A stretch of DNA of 64,000 nucleotides. It comes from Arthrobacter_D sp015752045. GTDB taxonomy: Bacteria > Actinomycetota > Actinomycetes > Actinomycetales > Micrococcaceae. Every line of letters begins with the position of its first letter. Positions within the stretch are counted from its first letter, which is position 1. The stretch spans positions 186,001 to 250,000 of the forward strand of contig NZ_JADOUS010000002.1 in NCBI RefSeq assembly GCF_015752045.1, read 5' to 3'. The notes beneath the pieces are model-generated. The model was not told where the DNA came from. It did no database searches and saw nothing but the letters and a program-made list of their open reading frames with translations. A program made the position numbers and the translations under genes. This document shows positions 1 through 6,884 of the stretch, one piece after another.

Positions 1-987
1 CACGCCGTCGTACTTGGCGAGGTTGCTGGAGGCCTCGGACGGCATGATCAGGTAGTAGGCGGCGAGCGCGTACCGGAAGTTGGGGCAGGAGACCTCGACG
101 ATCTCGGCGCCCGCCGAGCGCAGCAGCTCGAGCGACTCGTGGAAGCGCGTGAGGACGCCGGCCTGGTAGCCCTCGCCCTGGAGTTCCTCGATGACGCCGA
201 TGCGCATGCCGTCGACCTGGCCGAGGCGGGCGGCTTCGACGAGCGCGCCGACCGGGTCGGTGAGCGACGTCGAATCGTGGGGGTCGTGGCCGCCGATGAC
301 CTCGTGCAGCAGGGCGCTGTCGAGGACCGTGCGGGACACGGGGCCGATCTGGTCGAGCGAGGACGCCATCGCGATTGCACCGTAGCGGGAGACACCGCCG
401 TAGGTGGGCTTCACGCCGACCGTGCCGGTGACGGCGCCGGGCTGGCGGATGGACCCGCCGGTGTCGGTGCCGAGCGCGAGGGGTGCCTCGAACGCTGCGA
501 CGGCGGCCGCGGACCCGCCGCCGGACCCGCCGGGGATGCGGTCGAGGTCCCAGGGGTTGCGGGTGGGCCCGAAGGCGGAGTGCTCGGTGGAGGAGCCCAT
601 GGCGAACTCGTCGAGGTTCGTCTTGCCGAGGATGGGCATCCTGGCGGCGCGGAGCTTGCGGACCACGGTGGCGTCGTAGGGGCTCTGCCAGCCCTCGAGG
701 ATCTTCGACCCGGCCGTGGTGGGCTGACCTCGAGTGACGATCAGGTCCTTCACGGCGATGGGGACGCCGGCGAGCGGGTGCAGCGTGTCGCCGTCGATGC
801 GGGCCTTGTCGACCCCGGCGGCGACGAGCAGCGCCTCATCGGTGTTGACGTGCAGGAACGCGTTGATCGCGCCGTCCACGGCGTCGATGCGGTCGAGGTA
901 GGCCTGCGTCGCCTCGACGGCGGAGACCTCCTTCGCGGCGAGCTTCTGCGAGAGGGCGTCGGCGGAGAGGTGGATCAGGTCGGTCAT
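1..987 (-). CDS. gatA: Glu-tRNA(Gln)/Asp-tRNA(Asn) amidotransferase subunit A, 3' end cut by window
   Basis: Amidase subunit of GatCAB, which converts mischarged Glu-tRNA(Gln) (and Asp-tRNA(Asn)) to the correct amide using glutamine; cytoplasmic. Translating the minus strand from the ATG at 987 gives an open frame to base 1 (329 residues of a family length near 500). It shows the amidase-signature core: the Lys of GVPIAVKDLI, the Gly/Ser-rich PGGSGGGSAAAVA stretch and GTDTGGSIRQPG, which supply the Ser-cisSer-Lys triad. The start lies 3 nt after the gatC stop codon, so the pair is one operon and probably translationally coupled. The C-terminal third lies outside the window. Identification is secure. 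Confidence 0.96.
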   Translation of the reverse strand, partial: MTDLIHLSADALSQKLAAKEVSAVEATQAYLDRIDAVDGAINAFLHVNTDEALLVAAGVDKARIDGDTLHPLAGVPIAVKDLIVTRGQPTTAGSKILEGWQSPYDATVVRKLRAARMPILGKTNLDEFAMGSSTEHSAFGPTRNPWDLDRIPGGSGGGSAAAVAAFEAPLALGTDTGGSIRQPGAVTGTVGVKPTYGGVSRYGAIAMASSLDQIGPVSRTVLDSALLHEVIGGHDPHDSTSLTDPVGALVEAARLGQVDGMRIGVIEELQGEGYQAGVLTRFHESLELLRSAGAEIVEVSCPNFRYALAAYYLIMPSEASSNLAKYDGV

Positions 988-990
988 GGG

Positions 991-1287
991 TTACTCCCCG
1001 TCCAGGATTGCCGGGACCTTGAAGCGGCCGTCGGCGTTGTCGGGAGCGCCGAGGAGGGCCTCCTCGTTGCTGAGGGTCTCCCCCACGACGTCGTCGCGGA
1101 ACACGTTGCTCAGCGGGATCGGGTGGCTCGTCGCGGGGACGTCGTCGCCGGCGACCTCGCTCACGCTCTTGATGGAATCGACGATCACCGCGAGTTCCCC
1201 GGCCATGCGGTCGAGCTCGTCGTCGGTCATGTCGATGTGGGCGAGCCGCGCAAGGTGCGCGACGTCGTCCCGGTTGATCTCAGCCAT
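991..1287 (-). CDS. gatC: Glu-tRNA(Gln)/Asp-tRNA(Asn) amidotransferase subunit C
   Basis: Small subunit of GatCAB that wraps around and stabilises GatA. At 98 residues it is the normal family size, and it begins with the typical MAEINRDDVAHLARLAHI segment, followed by the ELDRMAGELAVIVDSI helix and the ATSHPIPLSNVFRDDVV linker that binds the GatA surface. A GGGGAG ribosome binding site lies just before the ATG at 1287. It is directly followed by gatA with a 3-nt gap. A possible -10 hexamer TAGACT lies about 40 nt upstream on the minus strand, so the promoter is probably in the 108-nt gap to the acetyltransferase gene. Confidence 0.96.
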   Translation of the reverse strand: MAEINRDDVAHLARLAHIDMTDDELDRMAGELAVIVDSIKSVSEVAGDDVPATSHPIPLSNVFRDDVVGETLSNEEALLGAPDNADGRFKVPAILDGE

Positions 1288-1395
1288 GGATCTCCCCTGG
1301 AAGTCGGAGGTGGGTATCTGCCTCCAGTCTAGTGCTGGCGCGGTCGGCGCCCGGCATCAGCGGGGCCGGCACCCGACGACGACGGACGCGGACGC

Positions 1396-1929
1396 CTACA
1401 GGGGCAGGCGGAACACCCAGAGCAGGATGTCCTCGTTCGGGACCTCCCAGTCCCGGCCCGGCACGCGGACGAAGCCCATCGACTCGTAGAGGCGGTGCGC
1501 CCGGACCATGTCGGAACCGCTCGTCAGGCTCACGGCCTCGATGCCGGGGAGGGTGCGGGCGTGCTCGATGATGCGCTCCACCATGGCCCGGCCCACCCCG
1601 CCGCGCTGCACCGCCGGGTCCACGGCGAGCATGCGGAACTCCAGCTCCCCGTCGACGGCGATGTCCGTGTACCGCTGGCCCGCGAAGGTGAGGGCGACCG
1701 ACCCGACGACGACGCCGCCGCGCTCCGCCACCCAGACCTCGGCGTGCTCGGCGCGGTGCTCGATGTCGGCCAGCACGGCCATGTAGGGGTGCGCCTCGTC
1801 GGTGAAGTACCCGGCGTCGAGGTAGGCGCCGCGCGTGATGCGGCGGACGTCGTCGTAGTCCTCGGGCTGGATGGGCCGGATGGTGATGCGGGCATCGGAG
1901 AGGGCGTTCCCTGAGGGTGCGTTGGTCAC
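1396..1929 (-). CDS. GNAT-family N-acetyltransferase
   Basis: 177-residue protein with the GCN5-related acetyltransferase fold. The acetyl-CoA binding motif A is seen as LAVDPAVQRGGVGRAMVERI (Q/RxxGxG/A signature, about residues 100-120), preceded by the VVVGSVALTF strand, and the C-terminal motif B region is HRLYESMGFVRV. The predicted role is transfer of an acetyl group to an amine of a small molecule or protein; the substrate cannot be told. The start is a GTG at 1929 (protein begins with TNAPSGNALSDARITIRPI); the Shine-Dalgarno is weak. The gene stands alone between gatC (108 nt away) and hsp20, same strand. Confidence 0.85.
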   Translation of the reverse strand: MTNAPSGNALSDARITIRPIQPEDYDDVRRITRGAYLDAGYFTDEAHPYMAVLADIEHRAEHAEVWVAERGGVVVGSVALTFAGQRYTDIAVDGELEFRMLAVDPAVQRGGVGRAMVERIIEHARTLPGIEAVSLTSGSDMVRAHRLYESMGFVRVPGRDWEVPNEDILLWVFRLPL

Positions 1930-1967
1930 CGATCCATTTTGTCACGCGGCCTTGTCACGCGGCGACG

Positions 1968-1993
1968 CCGCCGGGACGCCGTCGTCCCGGCGG
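1968..1993 (-). terminator. Hairpin terminator downstream of hsp20
   Basis: Perfect 11-bp stem: CCGCCGGGACG (1968-1978), loop CCGT, then its reverse complement at 1983-1993. It lies 25 nt past the Hsp20 stop codon. There is no U-run, as is common for actinobacterial terminators, so activity is inferred. Confidence 0.65.
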
Positions 1994-2017
1994 ACGCCGT
2001 TCCTCCCCCGGCCTGGG

Positions 2018-2488
2018 TCAGGCCCGGGTGATGGGGAGTTTCCTGGGGCCCTCCGGCTTCTTGTCGTCCGGAAGCGGCGTCCGGACGTCCAGCACGCCGT
2101 CGGCGTAGCTGGCCCGGATGTCCTCGTCCTTCACGCCGTCGGGGAGCACGATGTCGCGTCGGAAGGCGCCGTACCGGAATTCGGTCCGGTACCCGTTCTT
2201 GTCCTTGTGCTCTTCCTTCTCCTCGCGGTGGGCGCGGATCCGCAGGAAGCCGTTCTCGATGCTGACCTCGATGTCCTTGTCGGGATCGAGTCCCGGCATC
2301 TCCGCGCGGACCACCATGTCCTTCCCGTCGACGAATTCCTCGACCCGGATGGAGGCCGGACCGGACGACGACGACTCGATGAGTCGCTCCATCGAATCGA
2401 GCAGGTCCATGGGAGACCTGGTGCCGGCGTTGAAGGGGAAGTTCCGTCGGCTGGATCCGAACGGCGGCCATCGCCGTGCATCAGTCAT
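2018..2488 (-). CDS. Hsp20/alpha-crystallin family small heat-shock protein
   Basis: ATP-independent holdase chaperone that forms oligomers and keeps unfolding proteins soluble. The 156 residues contain the alpha-crystallin domain (about 45-140): IRVEEFVDGKDMVVRAEMPG, the IENGFLRIRAHR strand, and the ADGVLDVRTPLP strand carrying the family's conserved A-x-x-x-G-V-L motif. The N-terminus has an FPFNAGTRSPMDLLDSMERL arm typical of actinobacterial Hsp18/Hsp20. A TGGAG site sits 6-7 nt before the ATG at 2488. A GGCCCG-N3-CGGGCC repeat lies about 30-40 nt upstream (2516-2530), but no CIRCE or HAIR element was found. It is followed by a clear hairpin terminator, so the gene is monocistronic. Confidence 0.93.
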   Translation of the reverse strand: MTDARRWPPFGSSRRNFPFNAGTRSPMDLLDSMERLIESSSSGPASIRVEEFVDGKDMVVRAEMPGLDPDKDIEVSIENGFLRIRAHREEKEEHKDKNGYRTEFRYGAFRRDIVLPDGVKDEDIRASYADGVLDVRTPLPDDKKPEGPRKLPITRA

Positions 2489-2515
2489 GACAAACTCCAG
2501 ACTCTTGGTGGGATC

Positions 2516-2530
2516 GGCCCGATCCGGGCC
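2516..2530. promoter_or_regulatory. Short inverted repeat upstream of hsp20
   Basis: GGCCCG-ATC-CGGGCC, a perfect 6-bp inverted repeat with a 3-nt spacer 28 nt upstream of the hsp20 start. It could be an operator or a chance GC-rich repeat. It does not resemble the HspR (HAIR) or HrcA (CIRCE) consensus. Confidence 0.25.
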
Positions 2531-2620
2531 AGGTCCTCCGAGTAGACACCGATCATGCCTGCACCGACAGGGACGAAAGACCTCCCTTCCCCCGGGAACC
2601 GGGCGGGCCGGCGGGGCACG

Positions 2621-3766
2621 TCAGTGCGGGGCCTTGTACATCTTCGGTGCGGGGAGGCCCGCTTCCTCCCGGACCCGCCGCGCGAACCGCTCGATGGACG
2701 TGAGCGCGGAGACGACGTCCGCGGGCCGGACCTCGAACGGCATGGCGTGGATGGTCTCGCCCGCCACGGTCGCCGTGGTGGCGATGAGTTCGAGTTCCTT
2801 GGTGTCCTCCGGGGCCAGCCCGATCTCCGTCAGGGTGGTGGGCAGGCCGACCCGCGTCGTGAATTCGATGAAGTCGCGGATGTCCTGTGTCGGGGCGCCC
2901 TCGAGGATGAGCTGGGTCAGGGAGCCGATGTTGACCTTCTGACCGTGCGCCAGTCCGTGGGTCTGCGGCACCGCGGTGAGACCGTTGTGGATGGCGTGGG
3001 CCGCGGCCAGGCCGCCCGACTCGAAGCCGAGGCCCGAGAGGAGCGTGTTGGCCTCGATCACCTTCTCCACGGCCGGGGTGACGAGGTGGTCGCGGACCGC
3101 ATCGAGGGCCGGCAGGGCGTTGTCCCAGAGGACGTCCCAGCTCAGGCGAGCGAGGGCCGTGCCGGTGAGAGTGGGCAGCCCTCCCGCCATCGTCAGGGAG
3201 CTCGACGCCGCCGTCGCCCGCGCTTCGAGCCATGTCGCCAGGGCGTCGCCCACTCCAGCGGCGAGGAAGGCCGCCGGGGCGTTGGCGACGATCCGGGAGT
3301 CGACGAGGACGAGGTCCGGGTTGCGCGGGAAGAAGCGGTATTCCTCGAAGGTGCCGTCCTCGGTGTAGACCACGGCCAGGGCCGACGTCGGGGCGTCGGT
3401 CGACGCGACGGTGGGGACGGTGACCCACCGGATGCCGGCCAGGAATCCGGAGGCCTTGACGGCGTCGATGGTGCTTCCCCCGCCCACCGCAACGGCGACG
3501 TCGGCCTTCGTCCGTTTGATCACCTCGACGAGGCGGTCGATCTCCCGGGCCGACGGCACACCCCCGAACGCCTCCCGCGTCACGGGCAGCCCGGCCGCCT
3601 GGAGGGACGAGGTCACGTCGTGTCCCACGAAACCCCAGACGACGTCGTCGGCGACGACGAGCGGTGTGCTCCCGATCGGTGCGAGGTATTCGCCGAGCCG
3701 GGAGATGGCCCCCGGACCCTGGGCGTACCGGCCGGGGCTGATGACGGAACGGATGGGACTGGGCAT
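2621..3766 (-). CDS. Iron-type glycerol/alcohol dehydrogenase (GldA-like)
   Basis: 381-residue member of the metal-dependent dehydroquinate-synthase/glycerol-dehydrogenase superfamily, oxidising glycerol or another secondary alcohol with NAD. Seen: the nucleotide loop AVGGGSTIDAVK (about 95-106), the TVPTVASTDAPTS segment, and metal ligands in GVGDALATWLEA (Asp), HAIHNGLT and QTHGLAHGQKV (His residues). The length and PxxxSxDAPTS pattern match glycerol dehydrogenases better than class III alcohol dehydrogenases. It is the last gene of a four-gene operon: 61 nt separate it from the zinc alcohol dehydrogenase. In related alkane/ketone loci a chaperonin gene usually occupies this end, so a glycerol-dehydrogenase-like enzyme here is unusual. 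The physiological substrate is uncertain. Confidence 0.85.
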   Translation of the reverse strand: MPSPIRSVISPGRYAQGPGAISRLGEYLAPIGSTPLVVADDVVWGFVGHDVTSSLQAAGLPVTREAFGGVPSAREIDRLVEVIKRTKADVAVAVGGGSTIDAVKASGFLAGIRWVTVPTVASTDAPTSALAVVYTEDGTFEEYRFFPRNPDLVLVDSRIVANAPAAFLAAGVGDALATWLEARATAASSSLTMAGGLPTLTGTALARLSWDVLWDNALPALDAVRDHLVTPAVEKVIEANTLLSGLGFESGGLAAAHAIHNGLTAVPQTHGLAHGQKVNIGSLTQLILEGAPTQDIRDFIEFTTRVGLPTTLTEIGLAPEDTKELELIATTATVAGETIHAMPFEVRPADVVSALTSIERFARRVREEAGLPAPKMYKAPH

Positions 3767-3827
3767 GGGGACCTCCTGGGGGTCTCGTGGGTTGGCGGGT
3801 GGTCTCTCGTGACGATCGGTCGTGGTG

Positions 3828-4862
3828 TCAGGGCACGAGGATGGCCCTGCCTCTCACCCGGCCCTCGTCCAGGTCGTCGATGGCCTGCTGGAAATCGTCC
3901 AGCGCGTACTTCTGCGTGTGGAGGGTGACGGCACCGCGGGCCGCCAGGGCCATGAGGTCCTGCAGGTCGTTGTAGGAGCCGACGAGGTTGCCGATGATGT
4001 TGATCTCGGTCGAGATGATGTCGATGGTCGGGACGTCGATGTTCTCGCCGTAGCCCACCACGTAGTAGTCCCCCGCCCGGCGCAGCATCGCGATGCCCTG
4101 TGCGGTGGCGCCGCCCTCGCCGACGAAGTCGACGAGGGCCTCCGCACCCTTCCCATCGGTGAGGGCGAGCACACGCTCCACCTGGTTCCCGTCGGCCAGG
4201 ACGCCCTCGTGCGCCCCGATGTCCCGTGCAAGCTCGAGGGCCGCTGCACTGCGGTCCACGACGACGATGCGCGCGGGGGTGAGCGCCCTCAGGACCTGGA
4301 TGCCGATGTGCCCGAGTCCGCCGGCACCGATGACGACGCACGTATCACGGGGCGTGAGCCGCTTCGCGGCCTTGGCGGCCGCATGGTAGGCGGTGAGGCC
4401 GGCGTCCGCGAGGGCCGCGACGTCCGCCGGCTCCAGGGAGTCGTCGATCATGACCACCGAGCGGGCGGTGGTCAGGAGGTACTCGGCGTAGCCCCCGTTG
4501 GTGTCGATCCCCGGGAACTGGCTGACCTCGCAGTGCACGTCGTCCCCGGACCGGCAGGCGCGGCACAGGCCACACGTCATGAGGGGGTGGAGGATCACCT
4601 TGTCGCCCACGCCGACATTCGTCACGGCGCTCCCGACGGCATGCACCCAGCCGGCGTTCTCGTGCCCGATGGTGTAGGGCAAATGGACCTGGGATTTCTC
4701 CTCCCACTGGCCCTCGAGGATGTGCAGGTCGGTGCGGCAGACCCCCGCACCGCCGACCCTGACGACGACGTCGAACGGACCGCTGATGCTCGGCATCGGC
4801 ACCTCGGCCATCTTCAGAGCTTGGTGGTAGCCGACGACCTGGACTGCTCGCATGGTGCTCAT
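3828..4862 (-). CDS. NAD(P)-dependent zinc alcohol dehydrogenase (PrmE/Adh-like)
   Basis: 344-residue medium-chain dehydrogenase/reductase. Catalytic zinc ligands are in GAGVCRTDLHILEG (Cys near 38) and GHENAGWV (His-Glu near 65), and the structural-zinc lobe has the four-Cys pattern CGLCRACRSGDDVHC (about 95-110). The Rossmann motif is GAGGLGHIGIQVL, with an Asp at the end of strand 2 (VVVDRS), favouring NAD. It would oxidise a secondary or primary alcohol to ketone or aldehyde. The ATG overlaps the upstream DUF59 stop codon (ATGA), so translation is coupled. In propane-monooxygenase loci a homologous gene follows an amidohydrolase and a DUF59 gene, which is the order seen here; that parallel is from memory, and the substrate is inferred. 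Confidence 0.9.
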   Translation of the reverse strand: MSTMRAVQVVGYHQALKMAEVPMPSISGPFDVVVRVGGAGVCRTDLHILEGQWEEKSQVHLPYTIGHENAGWVHAVGSAVTNVGVGDKVILHPLMTCGLCRACRSGDDVHCEVSQFPGIDTNGGYAEYLLTTARSVVMIDDSLEPADVAALADAGLTAYHAAAKAAKRLTPRDTCVVIGAGGLGHIGIQVLRALTPARIVVVDRSAAALELARDIGAHEGVLADGNQVERVLALTDGKGAEALVDFVGEGGATAQGIAMLRRAGDYYVVGYGENIDVPTIDIISTEINIIGNLVGSYNDLQDLMALAARGAVTLHTQKYALDDFQQAIDDLDEGRVRGRAILVP

Positions 4863-5683
4863 GAGTGGAGTTCCTTAACGCTGAGGGGTAGTAGGGCGTG
4901 GCGGTCGGCGTCCTCGGCGCCTTCCGGCCGGAAGGCCTGGTCCGCGCCGGAGCCTTCGTAGCGGGTGCGGAGGAGCCCCCGGCAGAAGTGCGCGTTCCCG
5001 TCGATGGAGATGCGGGTGGACCGGGCACGGCGCAGGGCGAGCGGGACGGCCTCGACGGGATAGGGGCGGCCGTCGTCGTCGACCAGCACGGGCGCGTCGG
5101 CATCTCCGGACAGCCCGAGCGCCGCCCGTCGGCGGAGCAGCGCGTCCGTCTCGCGGCCCGGCGGGAGGTCCTTCAGGCGCACCCCGCCGACGTCCTCCAC
5201 CCGAAGCCCGGCATCGGCGCGCAGCAGACCGGTGAGGCAGCGCTCCATGGCGGCCGTGTGCGCCTTCCGCCGGAACGTGTGCCGCAGGTCCTCGAGGCTG
5301 TCCTCGGCCTCGTGGAGGAATGTGCCGCGGTACCCGGCGTCCGCCGCGAGACCCGTGTTGATCAGGTCCGAGTCGTGGTGGTCGTCCAGTTCGACGACGA
5401 CGGCGGCCACACCGGGGATCGCCGACACCGCATCCTTGCTGTCGGACGCCATGAGGTAGGCGAAGTTCGGCGAGCAGAAGGACGTGGGCAGGCGCAGGTG
5501 CACCCGGACCGTGGGATCCGGGCCCCCGTCCCCCTCGCCGTCCACCTGGATGGATCGGACGAACCCGAGTTCGGTGATGGGCTCGTCGAGCTCCGGATCG
5601 AAGACCGCGTCGAGGCTCCGGCGGACGTCGTCCTCGGTGACCCGGTGCGCGCTCCCGGCGAGTTCGGCGTGCGCAGGGGTCAT
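4859..5683 (-). CDS. MIP18/DUF59-family protein with C-terminal extension (metal-sulfur cluster assembly factor-like)
   Basis: 274 residues from the ATG at 5683; an open frame runs further upstream but lies inside the amidohydrolase gene, and the ATGA overlap with it fixes the start. The N-terminal MIP18 (DUF59) domain spans about residues 14-100, with the signature DPELDEPITELGFVRSI and the reactive-Cys segment LPTSFCSPNFAYLM. The C-terminal 170 residues are not part of the basic fold and hold another Cys in HFCRGLLRTRYEG. DUF59 proteins act in Fe-S or diiron maturation; in monooxygenase loci a homologue is thought to help mature the diiron hydroxylase. Here no hydroxylase is present, so its client is unknown. 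Confidence 0.8.
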   Translation of the reverse strand: MTPAHAELAGSAHRVTEDDVRRSLDAVFDPELDEPITELGFVRSIQVDGEGDGGPDPTVRVHLRLPTSFCSPNFAYLMASDSKDAVSAIPGVAAVVVELDDHHDSDLINTGLAADAGYRGTFLHEAEDSLEDLRHTFRRKAHTAAMERCLTGLLRADAGLRVEDVGGVRLKDLPPGRETDALLRRRAALGLSGDADAPVLVDDDGRPYPVEAVPLALRRARSTRISIDGNAHFCRGLLRTRYEGSGADQAFRPEGAEDADRHALLPLSVKELHS

Positions 5684-6726
5684 TGTGCGCTCGCGAGATC
5701 GGCCCGTTCCGGCTGCCGGGGCCCCGTCGCGGTCTCCTCGGCATCGGGGAGCTGGAGCTCCGCGGGCACCGGGATGTCGTACATCTTCGCCGCGTTGAGG
5801 CCGAGGATCTTCTTCTTCTGCGCGATGGTGAGCGGCGCGTACTCGGTCATGTCTTCCGGGATCTGGAAGTCCACGAACTGCTCGACGAGCCACCGCGGTG
5901 TCCACAGCGCGTAGTCGCTGGAGAACTGGATGCGGTCCTCCCCGATCCAGTAGATGAGCTCGCCGAGGATCTGGGCGAAATACCGCGGACGGGTGTGCAT
6001 GAACGGCATCGCCACGGCCAGGCCGCCGTGGACGTTGGGCTCCTGCGTGGCGATCCAGCAGAAGTCCTCCAGCCGGGGCAGACCGACGTGCTCCACGATG
6101 AAATTGAGGTCGGTGAAATCGGTGGCGGCGTGGTCGACGTCGGAGACGTCGAAGGCGTCCCGGTCGAGGGGCCGGATGGTCGGGCCCTTGTGGACGTGGA
6201 TGTTCTTGATCCCGAGGGCGCGGCACTCCTCGAAGTACCGGGTGGCCCAGGGGTCGGACAGCTTGTAGCCGCGCGAGTCGCCATGCCACTCCGCGGTGTA
6301 CAGCTTCACGCCCTTGAAGCCCATCCGCTCGTGATCGGCGCGCAGCTGATCCAGGCCCGCCTCGCCGTTACGGGGATCGAAGCAGTGGTTGTAGGTGAGC
6401 TTGTCCGGGTGCGCCGACGCCAGTCCGTAGGCCTCCTCGGTCTGCCCGAACCCCCGGTGGTAGAACTCGCCGAGGTACGCCGGCTGGAAGATGGCGTGGT
6501 CGACGTACCCGTCCGTGAACAGGTCCTTCATGAGGCGTTCGCCGCCCTGGTAGAGGTAGTCCTCGTAACTCCACGTCTCCGATTCCGGGGAGAGGTTGCG
6601 GTGGTAGTCGTAGAAGCAATCGATGAACTGCTTGCCGTGGATGCTGCGCTGGTTCTCGGGACGGGCGTCCCAGAGGGCTATGTGCGCGTCGACAATGAAA
6701 TAGTTCTCGCCGTCTTTGCTGTACAT
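5680..6726 (-). CDS. Amidohydrolase-2 family protein of the propane/acetone-monooxygenase accessory type
   Basis: 348-residue TIM-barrel hydrolase-like protein. The start is the ATG at 6726, with a strong AGGAGGAG site 8 nt upstream; an in-frame ATG at 6795 lacks such a site. Metal-site motifs: VDAHIALWDA at the N-terminus (family pattern HxH, here HIA, so one His is replaced), IHVHKGPT, FIVEHVGLPRLED and the late Asp in QFSSDYALWTP. Homologues sit beside diiron monooxygenase genes in actinobacteria with no assigned reaction. It is the first gene of the operon, followed by DUF59 with a 4-nt overlap, and its promoter must lie in the 158-nt divergent region. A catalytic role is uncertain because of the altered first motif. 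Confidence 0.83.
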   Translation of the reverse strand: MYSKDGENYFIVDAHIALWDARPENQRSIHGKQFIDCFYDYHRNLSPESETWSYEDYLYQGGERLMKDLFTDGYVDHAIFQPAYLGEFYHRGFGQTEEAYGLASAHPDKLTYNHCFDPRNGEAGLDQLRADHERMGFKGVKLYTAEWHGDSRGYKLSDPWATRYFEECRALGIKNIHVHKGPTIRPLDRDAFDVSDVDHAATDFTDLNFIVEHVGLPRLEDFCWIATQEPNVHGGLAVAMPFMHTRPRYFAQILGELIYWIGEDRIQFSSDYALWTPRWLVEQFVDFQIPEDMTEYAPLTIAQKKKILGLNAAKMYDIPVPAELQLPDAEETATGPRQPERADLASAQ

Positions 6727-6807
6727 CTTCGATCTCCTCCTGGCAACTCCCGTAGTCGCGACAGGACCGACGTTAGGTGCGAAGATGGCTTCCATCGCGC
6801 GGGGTGT

Positions 6808-6822
6808 GTCTCATTTTGAGAC
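6808..6822. promoter_or_regulatory. Palindromic operator candidate in the divergent activator/amidohydrolase promoter region
   Basis: GTCTCA-TTT-TGAGAC, a perfect 6-bp inverted repeat with a 3-nt spacer, between the divergent starts at 6726 and 6885. A further copy of the right half (TGAGACG) lies at 6839-6845, exactly 22 bp after the first (6817-6823), i.e. two helical turns. The position suits the binding site of the adjacent Fis-type activator. Confidence 0.55.
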
Positions 6823-6884
6823 GATCCATTTCTTGTGGTGAGACGCGGATCAGCAGCCTCGACCATCGAACGAGGAGGGCGGCA

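Noticed and set aside
2489..2620. HspR (HAIR) or CIRCE element in front of hsp20
   Set aside because: Neither CTTGAGT-N7-ACTCAAG nor TTAGCACTC-N9-GAGTGCTAA can be aligned in the upstream region; only a GC-rich short repeat is present.
6727..6884. Sigma-54 promoter in the divergent region controlled by an enhancer-binding protein
   Set aside because: The neighbouring activator lacks the GAFTGA loop and a proper Walker A, and actinobacteria are not known to have sigma-54; no -24/-12 GG/GC pair stands out.
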